Below the pieces are notes generated by a model that worked only from the letters and a program-made list of their open reading frames with translations, was not told where the DNA came from and ran no database searches. A program made the position numbers and the translations under genes. DNA of 64,000 nt from assembly GCA_036380835.1 (NCBI GenBank), contig DASVDZ010000031.1, forward strand, positions 1 to 64,000. The letters run 5' to 3'. This document shows, piece after piece, positions 25,449-34,459 of the stretch. How positions within the stretch are numbered: the first letter of the stretch is position 1; each line of letters opens with the position of its first letter. This stretch comes from DASQJL01 sp036380835. Its GTDB lineage: Bacteria; Eisenbacteria; RBG-16-71-46; SZUA-252.

Positions 25449-25464
25449 GCGCGGGGCCGCGCGA

Positions 25465-26217
25465 CTACTCCTCGGTGTCGTCGTCTCCGGTGTCGTCGTC
25501 TCCGCGCGTCTTCCGGTAGTAGACCTTGAACCGCTTCCGGATCCGCTCGTGCCGCCAGCGGGAATACCACGATCGGAGCCCGTATCCGAGGCGCCCGCCT
25601 CCGGAGAAGCCGCTCAGGTAGAGCCACCCGAAGAGCATTCCCCCCAGGTGCGCGACGTGCGCGACGCCGTCCCCCGTCGCCGAGAGGCTCGACCAGAACG
25701 CGATGATTCCGAGAATGAGGACGAAGTACTTCGCCTTGATCGGGAGGATGAAGTAGAGAAGGATCTCGCGGTCCGGGAAGAGGAGCCCGTACGCGGCGAG
25801 GATTCCGTAGATCGCCCCGGACGCGCCGATCGTCGCGACGTACGAGTTCCACGAGACGACCGTCGTGCAGAGCGCCGCCCCGATTCCCGTCACGAAGTAA
25901 TAGCGCAGGAAACGCGGCGTCCCCCACAGGGACTCGAGCTCGTTCCCGAACATCCAGAGCGCGAGCATGTTGAAGCCGATGTGGAAGAGCCCGCCGTGGA
26001 GGAACATGTACGTGACGAGCTGCCAGAGGAAGAGATGATGGGTCACGTCGAACGGCACGAGGCCGAAGAGCCGGTCGAGCCGCACCTGCGCGAGGGTGCC
26101 CGCCAGGAGCTGGAAGAGCCAGACCGCGACGTTCGTGATCAGGAGCGTCCGAACCGCCGGCGTCATCTGCCCGCCGAACGAGTAGCCCCCCGGCGTGTCG
26201 AAGTGGCGCGGGCTCAC
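25465..26217 (-). CDS. Rhomboid-family intramembrane serine protease
   Basis: A 250-residue protein with six or seven membrane helices. The catalytic serine is Ser133 in GASGAIYG and the partner histidine is His190 in AHLGG. The HGGLFHIGFNM segment on helix 2 supplies the conserved His and Asn that stabilise the oxyanion. The C-terminus is a charged cytoplasmic tail ending in an Asp/Glu-rich stretch (DDDTGDDDTEE). The start is a GTG at 26217 that overlaps the stop of the GlmU-like gene as GTGA. Family members often begin with YSFGG..MTPAV, seen here at residues 12-22. Substrates are unknown. Confidence 0.92.
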   Translation of the reverse strand: MSPRHFDTPGGYSFGGQMTPAVRTLLITNVAVWLFQLLAGTLAQVRLDRLFGLVPFDVTHHLFLWQLVTYMFLHGGLFHIGFNMLALWMFGNELESLWGTPRFLRYYFVTGIGAALCTTVVSWNSYVATIGASGAIYGILAAYGLLFPDREILLYFILPIKAKYFVLILGIIAFWSSLSATGDGVAHVAHLGGMLFGWLYLSGFSGGGRLGYGLRSWYSRWRHERIRKRFKVYYRKTRGDDDTGDDDTEE

Positions 26218-27515
26218 GCGCGCGGCCCCCGCGCGGCCACGAACCCGCCGCCCCGATAGAGCGCCCGCTCCTCGCGGGTGTCGTCGAACGCCTGGCGGAT
26301 GCGCGAGTCGAGCGGCACGGTCAGCTCCACCTGCCGCCGCTCCATGGCCCGCGCCGCGGTTTCGAGCATGGCGTCGACCCGGTGCTCCTCGAGCGCGCCC
26401 GGCTCCCCCCAGACGAACGACGGCGCGTACGCCGGCTGGAGCGCGGTGCCGTAGAGGTTGCAGCCGATCCCCACCACCGCGCCGGTCGGAAAGGTGGCGT
26501 TGATTCCCGTCTTGGTGAAATCGCCGATGGTGAGGCCGAGCAGCCGCTGCCCCGAGTCCTCGCCGTTTCGCTCCGTCCAGTCGCGCGCCGACCGGAAGAA
26601 GCGGACGTTCGAGTAGTTGTTCTTGAGGTCGCTCGTGATCGTGCCGGCGCCGAGGTTCACCCACTCGCCGACGAACGAATGCCCGACGAATCCGTCGTGC
26701 TGTTTGTTCGCGTAACCCTGGAAGACCGACGCCTCGACCTCCCCGCCGATCTTGCAGACCGGACCGATCGACGTGCCGCCCCGGATCTGCGCCCCGGCCT
26801 TGACGAGGGAGCGCTCGCCGATCACGGCCGGGCCCTCGACGTACGCCAAAGGCTCGATCACCGCGTTCTCCCGGATCAGGATCGGGCCCGCCTCGGCGTT
26901 CAGGACCGCCCCCGGCATCACCCGTCCTCCGCGCGCGACGTGCACCGCGTCCGGGTTCAGCACGCGCGCGCCGTCCTCGATCGTCCCCCGGACGGTGCCG
27001 GGCTGAAACGCGTAGCGAAAGTCCTGGACGATCTGCCGGGGGCTCCAGCGGATGAGATCGGCCGCGGAGCGCGCGAGGAACGCGTTCACCTCCGCGGGAA
27101 ACCGGATCTCCTCGAACGCGCGATCGGGGGATCCCTCCCTTAGCCACCGCGCCGCGTGCGCCACGCGGCCCGCCGAGACCTTCGCGGCGAAGAGAACGCC
27201 CCCCGCCATGTAGGAGGCCTCGCCGGGAGACGCGGCCAGGAAATGGAGCACCTCGTCGTCGGTCATGCAGAGGCGCGCGTTCACGAAGAGCGTCTCGGCC
27301 GCGGGAGGATCGCCGACCGCGGCGGTCGGATAGAGCGCGCGCGTCAGGTCCTCGAGCTCGGGCCGGACGGAGAGGACGAGCGGCGATTCCGGAAACGCCC
27401 GGACGAGCTTCTCGACGAGCGTGAAGACGCCGCAGCGGAGCGCGAAGACCGGGCGAAGGAGCGCGTGCGGACCGAACCGGCGGACGTCCGGATCCTCGTA
27501 GAGGCAGAGATTCAC
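26214..27515 (-). CDS. GlmU-like putative sugar-nucleotidyltransferase with left-handed beta-helix
   Basis: A 433-residue protein from a GTG at 27515. It starts NLCLYEDPDVRRFGPHALLRPVFALRCG, the typical opening of the putative sugar nucleotidyltransferase family related to GlmU. The degenerate N-terminal nucleotidyltransferase half is followed by hexapeptide repeats of an acyltransferase beta-helix (IRENAVIEPLAYVEGPAVIGERSLVKAGAQI...), then GEWVNLGAGTITSDLKNNY and GDFTKTGINATFPTGAVVG. Family members probably activate or acylate sugars for cell-wall precursors, but the reaction is unproven. An upstream in-frame extension to 27674 would overlap the divergent gene and lacks family sequence. Confidence 0.87.
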   Translation of the reverse strand: MNLCLYEDPDVRRFGPHALLRPVFALRCGVFTLVEKLVRAFPESPLVLSVRPELEDLTRALYPTAAVGDPPAAETLFVNARLCMTDDEVLHFLAASPGEASYMAGGVLFAAKVSAGRVAHAARWLREGSPDRAFEEIRFPAEVNAFLARSAADLIRWSPRQIVQDFRYAFQPGTVRGTIEDGARVLNPDAVHVARGGRVMPGAVLNAEAGPILIRENAVIEPLAYVEGPAVIGERSLVKAGAQIRGGTSIGPVCKIGGEVEASVFQGYANKQHDGFVGHSFVGEWVNLGAGTITSDLKNNYSNVRFFRSARDWTERNGEDSGQRLLGLTIGDFTKTGINATFPTGAVVGIGCNLYGTALQPAYAPSFVWGEPGALEEHRVDAMLETAARAMERRQVELTVPLDSRIRQAFDDTREERALYRGGGFVAARGPRA

Positions 27516-27593
27516 CCAGGCAGAGTAGGCAGCCTCCGCGGCCGCGTCAAGGGAGGCCGCCGCGGCGCGCCGCCGCGATCGGCCCGAAAGGCG

Positions 27594-27622
27594 TTGGGAT
27601 CGGAGGCCGCTGCCTCTACAAT
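27594..27622 (+). promoter_or_regulatory. Candidate promoter of the HAD nucleotidase gene
   Basis: TTGGGA (27594-27599, 4 of 6) and TACAAT (27617-27622, 5 of 6) are 17 bp apart. The expected transcription start near 27629 almost coincides with the ATG at 27631, so the mRNA would be leaderless or translation would start further in. Confidence 0.55.
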
Positions 27623-27630
27623 CCGACCGC

Positions 27631-29253
27631 ATGGGGGAAGTCAAACAGGATCGCGCGTCGAAGGCCGGCGGCACGGGGGCGCCCGCGACGCGCGTGCCCC
27701 CCGCCCCGGCGGCCGCTCCGGACGCGGCCGTGCCGGCCGGCGCGGCGCCCGCGACGGGAGCCCACGGCGCGGGCGCGGCGGCCCCTTCCCGCGAACCCTC
27801 CGCCCGGGCGCTCCGCTACCGCGAGCACCGGATCCCGCGACGGCACCGCGTCTTCGTGAACCGGAACCTCCGCATGACGCAGATCCGCGCAATCGGCTTC
27901 GACCTCGACCACACGCTCGCCCACTACGACCCCAAGACCGTCGAAGCGCTCGCCTTCGACCTCACCAAACGGAAGCTCGTCGCGAACAAGGGATATCCCC
28001 GCGAGATCCTCGAGCTCGAATACGACCCCACGTTCGTGATCCGCGGCCTGGTCGTCGACAAGAAGCGCGGAAACCTGCTCAAGATGGACTATTTCAACTT
28101 CGTGACGCGCGCCTCGCACGGCCTCTCGCCCCTGCGCTCGGACGAGCGGAAGCGGGCGTACCGCTCCTCGCGGATCCGCCTGGGGCACGAGAACTACGTC
28201 TCGGTCGACACGCTCTTCCACCTCCCCGAGGTCTACCTCTACCTCTGCCTCGTCGATCTCCTCGACCGGCGGCACGGCGGCAAGGGCGTCGACTACGAGA
28301 AGCTCTACGGCGACGTGCGCGAGATGATCGACGAGGCGCACCGGGACGGCAGCCTCAAGTCGGTCATCACGGGCGACCTCGAGCGCTACATCCGGTTCGA
28401 CCCCGAGCTGAGGACGGTGCTCGAGGAGTTCCGGCGAAACGGGAAGAAGCTCTTCCTCCTCACGAACAGCGAGTGGACCTACACCGACACGCTGCTCCGA
28501 TTCATCCTGCAGCGGGGAAAGGACGCTCCGGGGCACTGGTCCGATCTCTTCCACGTGGTGGTGGTCGAAGCGCGAAAGCCCGCCTTCTTCAACGACGACG
28601 ATCCGGCGGAGGCGATTCCCGAGCTCCAGGGAAAGAAGCTCGGCGCGGTCACGGGCCGCCATGGCGGCGGCGTCTGGCTCGAGAAGGCCCTCGGCGCCGC
28701 CGGCGAGCACGTCCTCTACTTCGGAGATCACACGTACGGCGACATCCTGCAATCGAAGCGCGTGCTGGGGTGGCGGACGGCGATGCTCGTCCCGGAGCTG
28801 GACCGTGAGATCACGGTGACGTCGGAGCACGCGAAGGAGTTCGAGCGGCTGGGGCGCCTCTCCGCCGAGCGCCATCAGGTGGAGATCGACAAGGCGGCGC
28901 TCGGACGGGAGCACCGGCGCCTCGCGCACGTTATCTCCGAGCAGAACGGCGCCGACCCGGCGCGGCGCGAGGAGATCGCCCGGCGGATCGAGGAGATCCT
29001 CGAGCAGATCACCGAGCTCGACCGGCGCGCGCCCGAGCTCCAGTCGGAGATCGACAGCCTCCGCGTCAAGATCGACCGGGCCTACAATTCGCGGTGGGGA
29101 TCGCTCTTCCGCGAAGGAAACGAATCGAGCCGGTTCGGCCACCAGCTCAAGGATTTCGCCTGCATGTACATGAGCCGGGTCTCGAACTTCCTCCACTACC
29201 CGGGCGACTACTACTACCAATCCCCCGTCGGCTACATGCCGCACGACATCTAG
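27631..29253 (+). CDS. HAD-IG family 5'-nucleotidase (NT5C2/NT5DC-like)
   Basis: A 540-residue protein. HAD motif I is GFDLDHTLAHYD with nucleophile Asp91 and acid/base Asp93, motif II is LFLLTNSEW, and motif IV is YFGDHTYGDI. This is the cytosolic purine 5'-nucleotidase family, which removes phosphate from IMP/GMP-type nucleotides in characterised members. A coiled coil (about 390-450) is followed by a conserved aromatic C-terminus. Residues 10-60 are an Ala/Pro/Gly-rich tail; family similarity begins at VFVNRNLRMTQIRAIGFD (from residue 74), so a later start is possible. It overlaps the convergent aminotransferase gene by 4 bp. Confidence 0.87.
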   Translation: MGEVKQDRASKAGGTGAPATRVPPAPAAAPDAAVPAGAAPATGAHGAGAAAPSREPSARALRYREHRIPRRHRVFVNRNLRMTQIRAIGFDLDHTLAHYDPKTVEALAFDLTKRKLVANKGYPREILELEYDPTFVIRGLVVDKKRGNLLKMDYFNFVTRASHGLSPLRSDERKRAYRSSRIRLGHENYVSVDTLFHLPEVYLYLCLVDLLDRRHGGKGVDYEKLYGDVREMIDEAHRDGSLKSVITGDLERYIRFDPELRTVLEEFRRNGKKLFLLTNSEWTYTDTLLRFILQRGKDAPGHWSDLFHVVVVEARKPAFFNDDDPAEAIPELQGKKLGAVTGRHGGGVWLEKALGAAGEHVLYFGDHTYGDILQSKRVLGWRTAMLVPELDREITVTSEHAKEFERLGRLSAERHQVEIDKAALGREHRRLAHVISEQNGADPARREEIARRIEEILEQITELDRRAPELQSEIDSLRVKIDRAYNSRWGSLFREGNESSRFGHQLKDFACMYMSRVSNFLHYPGDYYYQSPVGYMPHDI

Positions 29254-30629
29254 ACCGCTTCCGATCCCCTCGTCGAGCCGTCGCCGAGCGCGACGCCGAT
29301 CCGCTCCGCCGCGTCCCGAATCTGCCCGTCCCCCATCGTGTAGGCGGGAAGCATGGAAGCGCACGTGCCGTCGAGCCCTCCGGGGATCGCGAGCACGCCG
29401 CGCCCGAGGAGGCGCGATGCGAGCGCGACGCCCGCGCCGGGCCGGCCCGGCGCCGCGACCGCCGCCATGAGGCCCGCGGCGCGCACCTCCCAGCCTGGCG
29501 TCGCCGCGGCCCGGAGCGTCTCCTCGAGGAGCGCGCCCTTGCGCTCCACTTCGGCGCGCGTCCCGGGCGCCGCGAGGCGTTCGATCGCCGCGAGCGCGCC
29601 CGCGCACGCGAGCGGATGCGCGTAGAACGTGCTCGCGTACGGCGCCTCGCCGGACGCCGGCGCGTGCTTCGCCCACGCCTCCATGATCGCCGGCTTGCCG
29701 AGGAGCGCCGCGATCGCGACGCCGCCGCCGAGCGCCTTCCCCGCCGTCAACAAGTCTGGCTCGGCCGTGGCGCCGCAACGCTCCCACGCCCAGAAGGGAC
29801 CCGTCCTCCCCGCGCCGGTCATGATCTCGTCCAGGATCACGAGCATGCCGCGCGCGCGGGCGAGCGCGCTCAGCCGCGGAAGGAACGCGGGCGGCGGCAC
29901 GATCACGCCGGCGCGGCCCTGGATCGGCTCGACGATCACGGCGCCCGGCGGGTCGGGACCGTCGCACTCCCGCTCGACTCGCCTCCACCCCTCCTCGAGG
30001 CATGCGAGGTCGCACGCGGAACAGCCACGGCGCGCGGCGCATCGCCGCGGATCGGGATACGGAATGTGCATCGCGCGGGCCGGCCCGGCCGGGAGGAGGA
30101 GCGGCGACGACGGCGGAAAGTGGGTCGCTTCGAGCGCGACCCCCGATTGCCCGTGGTATCCCCCCTCGAACGCGACGAACCGCCGGCGTCCCGTCGCGAG
30201 CGCGGCGGTCTGGAGCGCGAGCTCCACCGCCTCGGAGCCGGTCGAGGCGAGGAGCGCTTTGGAGAGCGGTCCGCCGAGTGAGGCAACCCTCCGGGCGAGC
30301 TTCTCCCGCGTCTCGTGCGGATGGAGATCGCCGAGCCCCTGGATCAGCTTCCCCGCCTGCGCGGCCACCGCGCGCCGCACCTCGGGCGCCGCGTGCCCGA
30401 GCGCCGCGACGCCGAATCCGCCCGTCAGGTCGACGTAGCGGTTTCCGTCGAGATCCTCGACGACCGAGCCCCGCGCGCGCTTCCAGACGATGGGCGACGC
30501 GTCGCTCCCCCAGATCGCCGCCCCCTCCGCGCGCCTTAGCCGTCGCGCCGCGGCGCGCGACCGGGGGCCCGGCGGCGGCACGACGATCGCGGGAAGCTCG
30601 TCGCCCCGAAGCGGCGCGCGCCGGATCAC
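29250..30629 (-). CDS. Class III aminotransferase (PLP-dependent, aspartate aminotransferase family)
   Basis: A 459-residue fold-type I enzyme. The PLP lysine is Lys298 in LLTAGKALGGG; other marks are STGSEAVELALQTA, the aromatic GGYHGQ, VIVEPIQGRAGVIVPP and ILDEIMTGAGRTG (PLP-pyridine Asp). The family includes 4-aminobutyrate, ornithine and other omega-amino acid aminotransferases; the substrate is not readable. A CAARRGCSACDLAC stretch (four Cys around residues 190-205) is reminiscent of the inserted segment in some 4-aminobutyrate aminotransferase-like members. It starts with a GTG at 30629, overlapping the transporter stop as GTGA. Confidence 0.9.
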   Translation of the reverse strand: MIRRAPLRGDELPAIVVPPPGPRSRAAARRLRRAEGAAIWGSDASPIVWKRARGSVVEDLDGNRYVDLTGGFGVAALGHAAPEVRRAVAAQAGKLIQGLGDLHPHETREKLARRVASLGGPLSKALLASTGSEAVELALQTAALATGRRRFVAFEGGYHGQSGVALEATHFPPSSPLLLPAGPARAMHIPYPDPRRCAARRGCSACDLACLEEGWRRVERECDGPDPPGAVIVEPIQGRAGVIVPPPAFLPRLSALARARGMLVILDEIMTGAGRTGPFWAWERCGATAEPDLLTAGKALGGGVAIAALLGKPAIMEAWAKHAPASGEAPYASTFYAHPLACAGALAAIERLAAPGTRAEVERKGALLEETLRAAATPGWEVRAAGLMAAVAAPGRPGAGVALASRLLGRGVLAIPGGLDGTCASMLPAYTMGDGQIRDAAERIGVALGDGSTRGSEAV

Positions 30630-31630
30630 ACGCGCTCCACCGCCACGGCCGCCTCGGCCGGCACGGCGGCGCGGCGCGTCTCGACCCACGTGACGCCCGC
30701 CAGGATGAGCGCCGCGCCGGTCAGGAATCCCGGGGTGAAGCGCTCGCGGAAGACGAGCCACGAGAGGGCCGCCGTCAGGATCGGCTGGGTGTTCGACGTG
30801 ACGGCGACCTTGGACGCGTCCATGTGGCGGAGCGCGTACATCCAGAGCGGATATCCGATGACCGACGTCCCGATCGCCAGGTAGCCGATCGCGCCCCAGA
30901 CCGCGGGCGGGACGGAGGGGAGGGGCGGCACCGCGCCGGGAATCGCCAGCGCCGGGAGCACCAGCACGGTCCCCGACACGATCGCCCACGTGGTCACGGT
31001 CATCGGATCGTAGCGGTGAAGGAGGCGCTTCGAGAGCACGGTGTAGAGCGCCCACGCGACGACCGCGACCAGGATCAGGAGATCGCCTCCCAGGACCGAC
31101 ATCTCGTGGCGGAGGCCGCGTTCGAGCAGGATCACGGCGACCCCCGCGAAGGCGACCAGGATTCCCGCCAGCTTGGCGACGACGCCCCCCTCGCGGAGCA
31201 GGCCGCGCGCGAAGAGGAGCACGAGGAGCGGGGTGAGCGCGTAGAGGAGCGCCGCGTGGCTCGCCGTGGAGCGGGAGAGGCCGAAGAGGAAGAATCCCTG
31301 GTTGATCGGGATCACGAGGATTCCGAGGAGCGCGATCATCGGCCAATCGCGCCGCGCGATCGCCTGGGGCGCGCTCCGGAACCGCTGGTAGAGGAGGAGC
31401 GCCCCCGAAGCCGTGATGAATCGAAGGAGCGCGAGCGCCAGCGGGCTCACGACGAGCATCGCCCCCTTCGCGACGATGTGCGTGCCGCTCGCGATCAACT
31501 GGTTCGTGACGAGCGCGGCGGCGAGGCGCTTCCGGGAGGCGATCGAGGGTTCCTTTCGAGGGGGTCGCTCGAGACTCGAACCGGGCGAGTCTATCCGAGG
31601 CCGCAGGGTGCCGCAAGCGCCGCTGGCCAT
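30626..31630 (-). CDS. EamA/DMT-family transporter
   Basis: A 334-residue inner-membrane protein with about ten hydrophobic segments arranged as two EamA repeats of five helices (about residues 35-165 and 175-315). Landmarks are SRSTASHAALLYALTPLLVLLFA ending the first repeat and the corresponding MDASKVAVTSNTQPILTAALSWLVF in the second, each followed by a Gly-rich helix. Members export amino acids or other metabolites. The ATG at 31630 has a CCGAGG preceding it; an AAAGGA further in, before an ATC, leaves the true start open. It is coupled by GTGA to the aminotransferase, so a shared amino-acid substrate is possible. Confidence 0.88.
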   Translation of the reverse strand: MASGACGTLRPRIDSPGSSLERPPRKEPSIASRKRLAAALVTNQLIASGTHIVAKGAMLVVSPLALALLRFITASGALLLYQRFRSAPQAIARRDWPMIALLGILVIPINQGFFLFGLSRSTASHAALLYALTPLLVLLFARGLLREGGVVAKLAGILVAFAGVAVILLERGLRHEMSVLGGDLLILVAVVAWALYTVLSKRLLHRYDPMTVTTWAIVSGTVLVLPALAIPGAVPPLPSVPPAVWGAIGYLAIGTSVIGYPLWMYALRHMDASKVAVTSNTQPILTAALSWLVFRERFTPGFLTGAALILAGVTWVETRRAAVPAEAAVAVERV

Positions 31631-31677
31631 CCTCGGACCCGATGCGGTATCCTACGGGACTGGTACCCGACCGACCA

Positions 31678-34359
31678 ATGTTCGATTCCGATCTCAGGCA
31701 CTATCTCAAGGCCGCGCAGGGCGACGAGCCGCCGGCGCGCTTCACCGATCCCCGCTGGGGGGAAACGGAGGCGCTGGCGCGCCGCTTGATCGAGACGAGC
31801 GCCGCGGAGGCGGCGCTTCGCGCGCTGGAGCAGGAACCCGCGCGGAAGAAGCGCTGGGACCTCCTCCTCCTCGCCGGGCTGCTCCAGCAGGGGCTCGGCG
31901 AACGGTCGCTCTCGCTCGACGCGCTCGAGGTGGTGGCCGACAAGCTGCTGGCGGCCGACGATCGCGAGGGCGTGCTCGCGCTCCTGCCCCACTTCCTCGA
32001 TCCCGAGCCGAGCGGTTCGGCCGTCCGTTTCCTCCACTATGTCGCGAAGGGCGCGGCCGACGAGGAGGAGCGGATCGAGCGCCTGCGCGAGGCCGTGGGC
32101 ATCCGCCCGGGCGACGCGACGCTCCACCGGGAGATCTCGGAGGCCCTGGAGCGCGTCGGCGACATGGACGCGGCGCGCGAGCACCGGCTCCGCGCCCTCG
32201 AGCTGACCATCGAAGCGGGCGTGATCGAGGGCCTGGGCGAGACGCTCCTCCGCGTCATCGAGGAGGACCTGGCGCACGGCCCGGGCCGCGTCGCGCGGAT
32301 CCTGCTCCGCTACGCGGCGCGCGCGGACTGGAGCGACGTCGAGCCGCTCCTCGAGCTGGCGCTTCCCGAGCTCGAGGCGAAGGCGCGCGGGACGATCACC
32401 TGGGACGACCTGGCGCCGATCGGCCCCAAGTTCCCCGGGCGGGCCGCGGCTCGCGCGATCGCCGCGCGGCTGCTCGGGATCGTCGTGGCGAAGGAGCCGC
32501 ACCCCGAGACCATCCTCGAAGGCTCCGGGATCGCCGATCCTTCCATCCCCTTCGACCAGGTGGCCGCGCGGCTCCCGAAGATCCTCCAGCTCCCGCCCGG
32601 CGCGTACGTCACGCACCAGTCGTGGGGCCTGGGCCGCGTGCTCGCGAGCGACGGCGAGTCGCTCACGCTCGAGCTTCCCGGGCGGTCGGGACACAAGATG
32701 TCGTTTGCCATGGCCTCCCGGTCGCTCGACCGGCTTCCGCCGGACGGGCTCCGCGTCCTCGCGATCGAGGACGAAGCGCGCGCGCGCGCGTTGGCGGACG
32801 AAGGGAGCGCCGAGGTGCTCGTCCGCGTGCTCCGAGACGTGGGCGGCGTCGCGACGCAGGCCCAGCTCAAACCGCGCCTCGAGGCGGCGCTCCCGGGATA
32901 CGACTGGAGCGCGTACTGGAAGCAGGCCAAGGACTCCTGGAAGGCCGACCCTCGCATCGACTCGAGCGAGGGCTACCGCGGGAACTTCCGTCTCGCCGCG
33001 GAGGGCTCCGCCGCCGCGAGCGTGACCCTGCCGCGCCTCGGGCCGCGCGCTCCGGCGGCAGGGCTCAACCTGATCAAGAAATTCCTCCGCGAGCATCCGG
33101 AGGAAGAGCACGCCCTCAAGGAGGAGGTCGGCGCGATGGTCGCCCGCTGGGCCGACGATTCGCGCCTCGACGTGCCCGGGCGCGCGCAGGCGCTCTGCTA
33201 TGCGGCGGGATGGCACGCGCTGGCCGCCGATGCCGCGCGGGCGTCGCTCGAAGCGCTGATCGGCGAGGGGCTAAGGCCCGACGACGTGGCGCTCGGCCTC
33301 AATCAGGATCAGCTCCTCGACCTCGCGCACGGCGCCGAGGGGGAGGAGCGCTTCCTCTGGCGCGCCGTCGAGAGCCGCCTGCCCCGCCTTCGCGAGCGCG
33401 GCCGGGCGCGCCTCCGCGCGCTTCTCGGCGACGGGCGATACGCGAAGACCGTGGAACAGCAGATCGCGCGATCCGGCGAGGAGACGGGACTTGCCACGCG
33501 GCTGATCGAGCACTTCACCGCGAAGCCGGCGGACCCGGGGGCTCCTTCCAAGGAGACGCTCCTGGTCGCGACGATCCGACTGCTCGAGCGCGAGCTGCCC
33601 GAGGGCGTGCCGGAACGCCTCCTCGTCCTCGTCGCCGAGGGGGGCGTCTTCGACGCGCGGTTCGGCGGCTCGCCGCCGGACGCCGAGGCGTCGGACGCGA
33701 TCGAGCGGACGGTCGTCCACTGGGCGGGGAGCGAGCGCCGCCTCGTGCCGATCCTCGAGTTCCTCCATCGAAACGGGCTGGGCCCGATCGCGGACGAATA
33801 CGAGCGCCGCCGCAAGGCGCGCGCGCAGGGGCTCCTCGAGGGAAAGAGCACGGAGGACGTGGAGACGCAATTCGTCCTCATGACGCGCGGCACGTACGAC
33901 CGGCTGCAGGAGGACCTGAAGCGGATGGCGCTCGAGCTCAAGACGTCGATCCCCGCGGCGATCGAAAAGGCGCGCCAGCTCGGCGACTTGAGGGAGAACG
34001 CCGAGTACGAGGCGGCGAAGCAGCGCCAGGCGAACGCCGCGGTGAGGATCCAGGAGCTGATGAAGACGATCCAGCACGCGCGCCTGATCGAGAACATGGA
34101 GATCGACCCGTCCCGCGTCGGCGTGGGAACGGAGGCGCGGCTCGCCCCGCTCGACCAAGACGCCGCCCCGATGACCCTCTGGATCCTGGGCGAGGGCGAC
34201 AACGCCCTCGGGCCGGGCATCCTCTCCTACCGGGCGCCGCTCGCGCGGCCGCTCCTCGGCAAGGGAGCGGGCGCGGAGGTGGCCATCCCGACCATCGAGG
34301 GGCCCCGGCGCTACCGGATCGAATCGATCCGCAAGCGACTTCCAGGCGACCCGGCCTAG
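31678..34359 (+). CDS. Large GreA/GreB-domain transcript cleavage factor with long N-terminal extension
   Basis: An 893-residue protein. The C-terminal 170 residues are GreA-like: MTRGTYDRLQEDLKRMALEL opens a coiled coil whose tip LGDLRENAEYEAAK carries the acidic pair Asp770/Glu773 needed to stimulate RNA polymerase's own transcript cleavage. The FKBP-like globular domain follows. The first 700 residues are helical, TPR-like repeats, plus a beta segment at about 305-360 (GAYVTHQSWGLGRVL) that recalls CarD-type barrels. Ordinary GreA is about 158 residues; chlamydial GreA is also greatly extended. I chose ATG 31678 rather than 31642, which would leave only 11 bp to the divergent transporter gene. 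Confidence 0.83.
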   Translation: MFDSDLRHYLKAAQGDEPPARFTDPRWGETEALARRLIETSAAEAALRALEQEPARKKRWDLLLLAGLLQQGLGERSLSLDALEVVADKLLAADDREGVLALLPHFLDPEPSGSAVRFLHYVAKGAADEEERIERLREAVGIRPGDATLHREISEALERVGDMDAAREHRLRALELTIEAGVIEGLGETLLRVIEEDLAHGPGRVARILLRYAARADWSDVEPLLELALPELEAKARGTITWDDLAPIGPKFPGRAAARAIAARLLGIVVAKEPHPETILEGSGIADPSIPFDQVAARLPKILQLPPGAYVTHQSWGLGRVLASDGESLTLELPGRSGHKMSFAMASRSLDRLPPDGLRVLAIEDEARARALADEGSAEVLVRVLRDVGGVATQAQLKPRLEAALPGYDWSAYWKQAKDSWKADPRIDSSEGYRGNFRLAAEGSAAASVTLPRLGPRAPAAGLNLIKKFLREHPEEEHALKEEVGAMVARWADDSRLDVPGRAQALCYAAGWHALAADAARASLEALIGEGLRPDDVALGLNQDQLLDLAHGAEGEERFLWRAVESRLPRLRERGRARLRALLGDGRYAKTVEQQIARSGEETGLATRLIEHFTAKPADPGAPSKETLLVATIRLLERELPEGVPERLLVLVAEGGVFDARFGGSPPDAEASDAIERTVVHWAGSERRLVPILEFLHRNGLGPIADEYERRRKARAQGLLEGKSTEDVETQFVLMTRGTYDRLQEDLKRMALELKTSIPAAIEKARQLGDLRENAEYEAAKQRQANAAVRIQELMKTIQHARLIENMEIDPSRVGVGTEARLAPLDQDAAPMTLWILGEGDNALGPGILSYRAPLARPLLGKGAGAEVAIPTIEGPRRYRIESIRKRLPGDPA

Positions 34360-34459
34360 CCCGGCCGCATCTGATATAGTTGGAGCCTCGCAGGAAATCA
34401 CTCCGTCCCGGACCGCCGGGACCGTCCACCGGGAATCCCAGGCGAAAGGAGAATGCGCC

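Noticed and set aside
34375..34380. TATAGT as a -10 for superoxide dismutase
   Set aside because: No acceptable -35 at 16-18 bp and no extended -10, so not listed as a promoter.
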